Shown here piece by piece: positions 1-5,947 of a stretch of 9,938 nt of DNA. A program made the translations under genes and the position numbers. The stretch spans positions 1 to 9,938 of the forward strand of contig JAOZNS010000089.1 in NCBI GenBank assembly GCA_029933635.1. The letters run 5' to 3'. The stretch is from Candidatus Zixiibacteriota bacterium (GTDB lineage: Bacteria > Zixibacteria > MSB-5A5 > SM1-73). Below the pieces are notes generated by a model. It was not told the DNA's origin. It saw nothing but the letters and a program-made list of their open reading frames with translations, and ran no database searches. Position 1 is the first letter of the stretch, and every line of letters starts with the position of its first letter.

Positions 1-1
1 C

Positions 2-295
2 CTTTTGCTCACCATGGTGGGAGGAATTTTAAGCCAACTCGGTAGTGAAGTTGGACCCATGCAGGGACTTACCGGAGCATTGGGCATCTTTATGGCTTTC
101 TTCATGGCGCTTTTCTATGCGGTGCTTGGCGCAGTGGTGACCGCGATCTTCACCTGGATTTACAATCTTTTGGCAAAGGGGGTGGGGGGAATTAAGCTGT
201 TTTTAGAGCAGGAGAGACCTCAGATGGCCGCTGAGCCGATACCAAGACCTGAAGCTGAATCCGAAGGATTGTTAGGAAATCAAAGATATGAGTGA
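2..295 (+). CDS. Small membrane protein, C-terminal part (start lies before the window)
   Basis: The reading frame is already open at the left edge, so the true start is probably upstream; a TTG at 5 and ATGs at 14 and 59 are the in-window alternatives. The visible protein has one long hydrophobic stretch of about 30 residues (roughly LGIFMAFF to IYNLL). This is followed by a conserved-looking AKGVGGIKLFLE segment and then a polar, Glu/Pro-rich tail. The hydrophobic stretch plus a YNLLAK..GGI..E ending resembles small DUF3566-like bacterial membrane proteins, but this is recognition by eye and the function is unknown. Its TGA overlaps the start of gltX by 8 bases, which suggests co-transcription and possible translational coupling. 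That does not by itself link its function to tRNA charging. Confidence 0.7.
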   Translation, partial: LLLTMVGGILSQLGSEVGPMQGLTGALGIFMAFFMALFYAVLGAVVTAIFTWIYNLLAKGVGGIKLFLEQERPQMAAEPIPRPEAESEGLLGNQRYE

Positions 296-1730
296 GGTAA
301 GAGTAAGGATGGCTCCCAGCCCATCCGGTTTCCTCCATGTAGGCACCGCCCGAACCACCATCTATAACTGGCTTTTTGCCCGACATCACCGGGGAAAATT
401 CATCTTAAGAATCGAAGATACGGACGTATCTCGGTCCAATCAAAAGATGGTGGATGCTATCTTAGAAAGCTTAAGGTGGCTGGGGTTGAACTGGGATGAG
501 GGTCCATATTATCAGTCTCAGAGAATGGCACACTATCAAAGATATGCTCAGAAGCTTTTAGAAAATGGGAAAGCTTATTTCTGTTTCTGTTCTCCCGATG
601 AACTGGAGGAAAAAAGAAGGCAAGCCATGGACTTAAAAGCTCCCCTGAAGTATGATAGAACCTGTCTGAGACTTTCAGAGGCTGAAAAAGAAGAAAGGAT
701 AAAGAGGGGGGTGCCAAAGGCAATAAGGCTTTTTGTACCAGAGGGGGAGACGGCTTTCTCAGATTTGGTATACGGTGAGCTTAAAAAACAAAATGAGGAG
801 TTAGATGATCTGATCATCCTAAGATCCAACCAGACCCCCACCTACAATTTTGCCTGCGTGGTGGATGATGTGGAGATGAGGATAACTCATGTGATCAGAG
901 GAAACGACCACATTGCTAACACCTTCAAACAGCTCTTGATCTATGATGCGTTAGGGCTGGCTCCCCCGAAATTTGCTCATATTCCTTTGATTCTGGGAAA
1001 AGACCGAGCTAAAATCTCCAAAAGACATGGGGCGATCTCTGTAATGGAATATAAGGAAAAAGGTTTTTTACGTGAGGCTCTGGTGAACTACCTGGCTCTT
1101 CTGGGATGGTCTCCCAAAGACGACAGGGAAATCCTTTCGATAGACCAGATGATAGAGCTATTCAGCTTGGAAGGGGTGAATCCTTCTAATCCAATCTTCG
1201 ATCAGGAAAAACTGGAATGGATGAATGGAGAATATATCCGAGCTACAGAAGACCAGAAGCTTTTGGACTTGGTCCTTCCATTTCTGATTAAAGAAAAGTT
1301 AATTACGGAACACACGGCAAAACGGAAAAGGGAGTGGCTTTTGAAATTTATCTCCCTGTTCAAAGAGAGATGTAAGACCTTAAAGGAGTTTGCCGAAAAG
1401 GGGAAATATTTCTTCGAATTTTCCCATCAATATGAACCAGAAGCTTTAAGCAAGTATTTCAGTGCTCCTGAAGCCGCAGATAGACTGAATGTTCTGGCTG
1501 AAAGGCTATCCGAGTTAGAAACCTTCGAAAAGGCGGAAATAGAGCAGACGCTTCGTGGTCTGGCAGATAAGATGAAGATAAAATCAGCCGCCTTAATTCA
1601 TCCGGTCCGCTTAGCTACAACCGGAACCTCCACCGGTCCCCCACTTTTTGATCTCTTAGAACTTCTGGGCAAAGGGGAAGTAATAAAAAGAATCAAAAAA
1701 GCGATCGAGTTTATTCAAACAAAGTTATAG
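288..1730 (+). CDS. gltX: Glutamyl-tRNA synthetase (GluRS)
   Basis: Cytoplasmic class I aminoacyl-tRNA synthetase that charges tRNA-Glu with glutamate using ATP. The 480-residue length is normal for the bacterial enzyme. The Rossmann-fold signature starts at residue 9 (PSPSGFLHVGTART), with HVGT at 17-20 as the HIGH motif. The KMSKS-type loop is KISKR at 242-246. A zinc-site pattern like that of E. coli GluRS is present as Cys99, Cys101, Tyr122 and Cys126. The catalytic domain also carries the RGNDH and FAHIPLILG blocks, and the C-terminal half is the helical anticodon-binding region. ATG 288 is favoured because the conserved N-terminus (VRVRMAPSPSG) begins just after it and it overlaps the upstream stop. 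A separate GlnRS lies next door, so this enzyme need not mischarge tRNA-Gln. Whether it is discriminating cannot be read from the sequence alone. Confidence 0.98.
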   Translation: MSEVRVRMAPSPSGFLHVGTARTTIYNWLFARHHRGKFILRIEDTDVSRSNQKMVDAILESLRWLGLNWDEGPYYQSQRMAHYQRYAQKLLENGKAYFCFCSPDELEEKRRQAMDLKAPLKYDRTCLRLSEAEKEERIKRGVPKAIRLFVPEGETAFSDLVYGELKKQNEELDDLIILRSNQTPTYNFACVVDDVEMRITHVIRGNDHIANTFKQLLIYDALGLAPPKFAHIPLILGKDRAKISKRHGAISVMEYKEKGFLREALVNYLALLGWSPKDDREILSIDQMIELFSLEGVNPSNPIFDQEKLEWMNGEYIRATEDQKLLDLVLPFLIKEKLITEHTAKRKREWLLKFISLFKERCKTLKEFAEKGKYFFEFSHQYEPEALSKYFSAPEAADRLNVLAERLSELETFEKAEIEQTLRGLADKMKIKSAALIHPVRLATTGTSTGPPLFDLLELLGKGEVIKRIKKAIEFIQTKL

Positions 1731-1833
1731 TCCAGCCTCATTTATTTATTCGGAGACTGGGAAGTCAACTGACCTTGTAGTCGTTCATCATAACGGAGGG
1801 TTCCGGATATTATCCCGAGCTCAAACTGAAGTA

Positions 1834-1870
1834 CGGAAGCGGAGCTTCCGCCGCGCAAGCGAGCTTGTGC
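1834..1870. other. Two adjacent short hairpins in the gltX/glnS convergent spacer
   Basis: The first inverted repeat is CGGAAGC (1834-1840) with GCTTCCG (1844-1850), a 7-bp perfect stem around GGA. The second follows at once: GCGCAAG (1853-1859) pairs with CTTGTGC (1864-1870), a 7-bp stem including one G-T pair around a four-base loop. They sit in the 161-base spacer between the convergent stops of gltX and glnS. They could act as a bidirectional transcription barrier, but neither has a flanking T-run, so a classical intrinsic terminator is not supported. The tidy pair of stem-loops could equally be a genome-wide interspersed repeat. Confidence 0.45.
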
Positions 1871-1891
1871 ACTCCTATAGAATCCCCTAAC

Positions 1892-3646
1892 TTACTGTTT
1901 CTGCGCCTTCTCTATCTTAGCCCAGGTATCATGTAACGATACTGTGCGGTTGAATACCAGTTTTTTAGCGGATGAATCAGGATCAACACAGAAATAACCC
2001 AGCCTTAAGAACTGATAACGATCTCCTGGTTTTGCGCCTGCCAGGCTGGGTTCGAGTTTGCATGAGGTCAAAATCTCAAGCGATTTCGGATTCAAATTAG
2101 CTTTGAAGTCAGAACCTTCCTCCATCTCTTCTGGATTGGGCTTCAGGAAAAGATGCTCGTAGAGACGCACCTCAGCTTCGAGGGCAAAAGGGGCAGAAAC
2201 CCAGTGTAAGGTTCCTTTGACCTTACGGGTAGCTTTGGGTCCGCCGCTTTTCGTTTCAGGATCATAACTGCAGTGGAGTTCAATTACCTCGCCGCTCTGG
2301 GGATCCTTAACCATCCTCTCGCACTTAATGATATAGGCATGTTTCAGCCGCACCTCTCGTCCCGGTGCCAGTCGGAACCACTTATCTGGGGGCTCTTCTT
2401 TAAAATCATCTCTCTCAATATATAAGGCCCGCGAAAAGGGCACCTTTCGTGTTCCCATGCTGGGATCCTCTGGATTGTTTGTCGCCTCCAACTCTTCAAC
2501 CTTATCCTCAGGATAATTGTCCAAGATCAGCCGAAGCGGGCGCAAAACCGCCATAACCCGGGGAGCCTTTTTGTTTAAATCTTCACGAAGGCAATGCTCC
2601 AAGAGTGCAATATCAACGGTGCTTTCCTTCTTAGCCACGCCGATACGTTCACAAAAGTTTCGGATTGACTCAGGCGTATAGCCCCGTCTGCGCAAACCCG
2701 ATATGGTGGGCATGCGCGGATCATCCCAGCCATTCACATACCCCTCCTCCACCAGTTGCAGAAGCTTTCTTTTGCTCATCACGGTATAGCTTAGATTGAG
2801 GCGAGCGAACTCGATCTGCTGTGGATGATGGAGGCCTAATTGATCAAGGAACCAGTCATATAAGGGACGGTGATCTTCAAATTCCAGCGTGCAGATAGAA
2901 TGGGTGATGCCCTCGATGGAGTCAGACTGACCGTGAGCCCAATCGTAGGTGGGATAGATGCACCACTTATCACCTGTTCGGTGATGGGAGGCGTGCAGGA
3001 TCCGATACATGACCGGATCGCGCAGGTTCAAATTCCCGGAGCTCATATCAATTTTTGCTCGAAGCACCCGGGAACCGTCAGGAAATTCACCCGCTCGCAT
3101 TCTCTGGAATAAATCCAGATTCTCCTCCACCGAGCGATTACGATATGGACTCTCCCTTCCTGGCTCCGTCAAGGTGCCTCGATACTCCCTGATCTGTTCA
3201 GCACTCAAATCATCCACATAGGCTTTGCCAGCTTTGATTAATTTGATGGCATATTGGTAAAGCTTTTCGAAGTAATCCGAGGCATAATATAACCGATCAC
3301 CCCAGTCGAATCCCAGCCAGCGAACATCCTCCATGATTGATCTGACGTATTCGGTCTCCTCTTTGGCTGGATTGGTATCGTCGAATCGCAAATTGCAAAG
3401 TCCCCCATACTGGGCGGCAATTCCAAAATTCAGGCAAATGGATTTGGCATGCCCGATATGAAGATAGCCGTTAGGCTCGGGGGGGAAGCGTGTATGCACT
3501 CGCCCACCATATTTGTTTGTCCTCAGATCCTCCTCAATGATCTCCCGGATGAAGTCGGTGGGACGTCCAGAAGCAGTCCTTTTCATGCTCGGATTTCCCT
3601 TCTTCTTTTTGTTGGCGTTTGATTCGGTGCTCGAGGATTTTCTCAC
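1892..3646 (-). CDS. glnS: Glutaminyl-tRNA synthetase (GlnRS)
   Basis: Class I synthetase that charges tRNA-Gln directly with glutamine. By eye it follows E. coli GlnRS almost block for block: FPPEPNGYLHIGHAKSI with HIGH at 63-66, CNLRFDDTNP, WCIYPTYDWAHGQSD, EGITHSICTLEF, VMSKRK at 289-294 as the KMSKS loop, and WDDPRMPTISGLRRRGY. The C-terminal anticodon-binding beta-barrels end in FNRTVSLHDTWAKI. The longest ORF gives 584 residues from GTG 3646, which has a GAGG six bases upstream and an in-frame stop just before it. ATG 3586 would give 564 residues, closer to the usual length, and it removes a Lys/Ser-rich 20-residue extension; a GAAGGG precedes that ATG. Either start leaves the catalytic core intact. 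The gene converges on gltX and diverges from the ubiB-like gene. Confidence 0.97.
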   Translation of the reverse strand: MRKSSSTESNANKKKKGNPSMKRTASGRPTDFIREIIEEDLRTNKYGGRVHTRFPPEPNGYLHIGHAKSICLNFGIAAQYGGLCNLRFDDTNPAKEETEYVRSIMEDVRWLGFDWGDRLYYASDYFEKLYQYAIKLIKAGKAYVDDLSAEQIREYRGTLTEPGRESPYRNRSVEENLDLFQRMRAGEFPDGSRVLRAKIDMSSGNLNLRDPVMYRILHASHHRTGDKWCIYPTYDWAHGQSDSIEGITHSICTLEFEDHRPLYDWFLDQLGLHHPQQIEFARLNLSYTVMSKRKLLQLVEEGYVNGWDDPRMPTISGLRRRGYTPESIRNFCERIGVAKKESTVDIALLEHCLREDLNKKAPRVMAVLRPLRLILDNYPEDKVEELEATNNPEDPSMGTRKVPFSRALYIERDDFKEEPPDKWFRLAPGREVRLKHAYIIKCERMVKDPQSGEVIELHCSYDPETKSGGPKATRKVKGTLHWVSAPFALEAEVRLYEHLFLKPNPEEMEEGSDFKANLNPKSLEILTSCKLEPSLAGAKPGDRYQFLRLGYFCVDPDSSAKKLVFNRTVSLHDTWAKIEKAQKQ

Positions 3647-3776
3647 TTTTCACCTCGGTTTTGGTTTAAGGCCCAAGCTTCTTCTCCATTTGTAAAAACC
3701 AATATATAGTATTTTATATTTCGCCAAACCAGAAAAAAGATTTAATTGTTATACGTAAAAGCCTTCAGTTTTTCTG

Positions 3777-3805
3777 TTGACTAAAGTTGTGGTATTTGAT
3801 ATACT
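3777..3805 (+). promoter_or_regulatory. Sigma-70-like promoter for the ubiB-like gene
   Basis: TTGACT at 3777-3782 and TATACT at 3800-3805 are separated by exactly 17 bases, so each hexamer differs from consensus at one position. It lies in the AT-rich 235-base region between the divergent glnS and ubiB-like genes and points at the latter. Initiation about 7 bases after the -10 box would leave a leader of roughly 70 nucleotides before ATG 3882. This is the clearest promoter in the window; its activity is inferred from the sequence match only. Confidence 0.75.
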
Positions 3806-3852
3806 TTTCAAGCCAAGTAGGAACATAGGAAAAAGCAGAAATTCTGATAAAT

Positions 3853-3885
3853 ATGAGTAAAAACTGCTCGGGTTCAATTCTATGA
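3853..3885 (+). CDS. Possible ten-codon upstream ORF (leader peptide)
   Basis: An ATG at 3853 opens a frame encoding MSKNCSGSIL. Its TGA at 3883-3885 overlaps the ubiB-like ATG at 3882 as ATGA, the classic layout for translational coupling. It lies within the predicted leader downstream of the 3777-3805 promoter. The weakness is initiation: the nearest purine run (AGGA at 3827-3830) is about 22 bases upstream, too far for a normal Shine-Dalgarno. The main gene itself also lacks a good ribosome binding site, which would fit coupling. Chance is a real alternative for so short a frame. Confidence 0.25.
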   Translation: MSKNCSGSIL

Positions 3886-5558
3886 GGGTTTTTCTTCTTA
3901 AGAAGGCGCGAAGTCTTCGCCGATACCGCCAGATCGTTACCGTTCTTCTAAAATATGGTTTCGATCAGCTTCTGGATCAGATGAAGATCTTCACCCATCT
4001 GCGCATAAGAAAAAAGGTGCTAAAGAAAGCCGAAGGTCTGGAGAAGCTCACCTATGCTCAGAGGATAAGATTGGCTTTAGAGGAGCTGGGTCCCACCTTC
4101 GTTAAATTGGGGCAGGTTCTCTCCATGCGCCCCTTTTTGATCCCTCTGGAGCTGGTGCTGGAGCTGACCAAGCTTCAGGATCAGGTGGGTCCCTTTCCCT
4201 TTGTTCAGGTGAAGCAGATCGTGGAATCTGAACTTCGGGCCTCTTTGGAAGAACACTTTTCCTCATTCGACACCATCCCCATTGCCTCAGCCTCCCTTTC
4301 CCAGGTGCATAAGGCGGTCACAAAAGACGGAAAGTCTGTGGTGGTGAAGGTTCAAAGACCACAGATCAAACAGATAATTGATGCGGACATGGATATCCTG
4401 AAAGACTTAGTAAATTTGTTAGAAAAATATGTTCCGGAATCCAAACAGTACGATCCCCGGGGAATAAGGGAGGAGCTGGAAAAATCTATCCGGCGGGAGA
4501 TCGACTTCAACAACGAAGCCAGAAATATCGAGGTATTCAGGGAGAACTTCAAGGATGAAAAAAAAGTTTTCGTTCCCGAAGTCTTCTGGGAGCTAACCAC
4601 CTCCAAGGTTTTGACCATGGAGTTCATAGACGGTGTTAAGATATCTGACCTGGAGGAGCTAAAAAGAAGGGGGATTGATAGGAAATTGCTAGCGCGGATC
4701 GGCGGAAGGATGGTTTTCAAGCAGATCTTTGAGGACGGCTTCTTTCATGCAGACCCACATCCGGGAAATCTTTTTGCCTTAGAGGGAAACGTCATCGCAC
4801 CGGTGGATTATGGAATGATGGGAAGGCTTTCGGAAACCACAATGGACGAGTTAGCCGACCTTTTGATCTCCGTGGTTACCTGGAATCCGGGTGGGATAGT
4901 TAAAGTTTATCAGGATGTAGAGGTGGTGGGCGAGGAGGTAAACTTAAGAGCCTTAGAGGCAGACTTAGCCGACTTCCTTTATAAATATCACCGCATACCT
5001 CTTTCCCGTCTGGACATGAAAACCTTGATGAATGAGGCTTTTGAGATAATCCGCAGGCACGATATCCAAATCCAGGCGGAGTTGATGTTGTTCTCCAAAG
5101 CCTTAGTGACCTACGAGGAGGTGGCTAAGATGCTGGATCCGGAATATGACCTGGTCACCCAGATGATCCCATATGTCAAAAAGCTGGCCTATCGAAAGTT
5201 CAAGCCTAAGGTGCTTTTGAAGGATCTCTTCACCACCTCGGTGGACTTTCGAGAACTTTTGGTCATACTTCCTTTTCAGCTCAAAAGAATTATAAAGAAC
5301 TTAGCCAGGGGGCGCTTATCCTTTACCTTTCAGCATAAGGGGCTGGATAAGCTGATCTTGGAGTTGGATCGCTCCTCCAATCGGGTTTCCTTTGCCTTAA
5401 TCATCGCTGCCATAATCGTGGGTTCATCTTTGATCATGCGTCTTGAGACCAAATACACCTTGTTTGGTTATCCCCTATTTGGAATATTAGGTTATATTTT
5501 TGCCGGCGTCTTAGGAGTGTGGCTGGTTATAGCCATATTAAGATCGGGAAAATTGTAA
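3882..5558 (+). CDS. ubiB: ABC1/AarF (UbiB/COQ8-family) atypical kinase
   Basis: Membrane-anchored member of the UbiB/ABC1 protein-kinase-like family, whose best-studied members support ubiquinone synthesis through an ATPase-like activity. Family motifs in order are KLGQ at 75-78 (KxGQ), the Ala/Ser-rich nucleotide loop ASASLSQVHKA at 135-145, Lys156 in VVVKVQRP, and HADPHPGN at 289-296 as the catalytic loop. DYG at 309-311 is the metal-binding DFG equivalent. Two hydrophobic segments close the protein (about 503-519 and 529-553), the usual C-terminal membrane anchor. The length of 558 residues is typical. In the segment after KxGQ the common SxRPDL form reads SMRPFLIP, so the usual Asp is Phe. 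No other quinone gene is visible nearby, so the pathway role is inferred from family only and the symbol is a family-level label. The stop codon's last base is also the first base of a palindromic element. Confidence 0.92.
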   Translation: MRVFLLKKARSLRRYRQIVTVLLKYGFDQLLDQMKIFTHLRIRKKVLKKAEGLEKLTYAQRIRLALEELGPTFVKLGQVLSMRPFLIPLELVLELTKLQDQVGPFPFVQVKQIVESELRASLEEHFSSFDTIPIASASLSQVHKAVTKDGKSVVVKVQRPQIKQIIDADMDILKDLVNLLEKYVPESKQYDPRGIREELEKSIRREIDFNNEARNIEVFRENFKDEKKVFVPEVFWELTTSKVLTMEFIDGVKISDLEELKRRGIDRKLLARIGGRMVFKQIFEDGFFHADPHPGNLFALEGNVIAPVDYGMMGRLSETTMDELADLLISVVTWNPGGIVKVYQDVEVVGEEVNLRALEADLADFLYKYHRIPLSRLDMKTLMNEAFEIIRRHDIQIQAELMLFSKALVTYEEVAKMLDPEYDLVTQMIPYVKKLAYRKFKPKVLLKDLFTTSVDFRELLVILPFQLKRIIKNLARGRLSFTFQHKGLDKLILELDRSSNRVSFALIIAAIIVGSSLIMRLETKYTLFGYPLFGILGYIFAGVLGVWLVIAILRSGKL

Positions 5559-5617
5559 CCTCACCCCTTCTATCCCCCTCTCCACACCTGTGGAGAGGGG
5601 GATCAAGGAGGTGAGGT
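5558..5617. repeat. Palindromic element, copy 1
   Basis: A nested inverted repeat. The inner arms are CCCCCTCTCCACA (5574-5586) and its perfect 13-base complement at 5589-5601 around a CC centre. The outer arms are CCTCACC-CCTT on the left (from 5559) and AAGG-A-GGTGAGG on the right (5605-5616), with one bulged A. The ends read ACCTC and GAGGT, and the first A is the last base of the upstream TAA. The right arm contains AAGGAGGTGAGG, a near-perfect anti-16S sequence 10-15 bases before the next start codon. It shares the inner arm and overall plan with the elements at 7992-8128 and 9512-9588. Confidence 0.92.
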
Positions 5618-5626
5618 TTAACGACT

Positions 5627-5947
5627 ATGAAAGAAACTAATCCCAAATGGAGGCACCCCGGTGGCAAGCTCCGGGAACTTGGTGCAGAGAAACTATCCGA
5701 TGCCGAGCTTCTCTCCATTTTGATCTCAACTGGCGTTAAAGGAAAATCAGCTGAGGAGATCGCCAAGGAGATTTTGGAAAAGTTTGGCTCCTTCAAAGGA
5801 ATGGCGAACCAACCTTTAGAAAAATTCCTGGAGATAAAGGGGCTTAAAGACGTAAAAATTATCCGGATAGCGGCAGCTTTTGAGATTGCCAAAAGAATAA
5901 TTGATCAAGTTATTGAAGAAAATGACAAAATCGAAAATACCAGGTAA
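5627..5947 (+). CDS. Free-standing RadC N-terminal (UPF0758 helix-hairpin-helix) domain protein
   Basis: The 106 residues match only the N-terminal helical part of RadC-family (UPF0758) proteins. KLRELGAEKLSDAELLSILISTG is followed by GKSAEEIAKEILEKFGSF and a helix-hairpin-helix-like LEIKGLKDVKIIRIAAAFEIAKR, in which the usual GIG turn is GLK. The JAMM/MPN metalloprotease-like domain, with its HxH and SxxD residues, is absent and no remnant was seen downstream. Full RadC proteins are about 220-230 residues. The intact start, clean stop and even composition argue for a genuine one-domain protein rather than recent decay. Its 3' end overlaps the methyltransferase gene by 26 bases, so the two are probably translated together. 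A DNA-binding helper role is inference. The start is preceded by GTGAGG, 10 bases away, donated by the repeat. Confidence 0.85.
   Translation: MKETNPKWRHPGGKLRELGAEKLSDAELLSILISTGVKGKSAEEIAKEILEKFGSFKGMANQPLEKFLEIKGLKDVKIIRIAAAFEIAKRIIDQVIEENDKIENTR

Noticed and set aside
1732..1760. Inverted repeat CCAGCCTC / GAGACTGG just after gltX as a terminator
   Set aside because: The 8-bp stem has a mismatch, the loop is 13 bases and no T-run follows; this is too weak to call.
3701..3727. Minus-strand promoter for glnS (TTGGCG with TATATT)
   Set aside because: The spacer is only 15 bases and the region is AT-rich, so a chance match is likely.
4352..4720. Minus-strand ORF of 122 codons within the kinase gene
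   Set aside because: It is antisense to a well-conserved coding region and shows no recognisable protein features.
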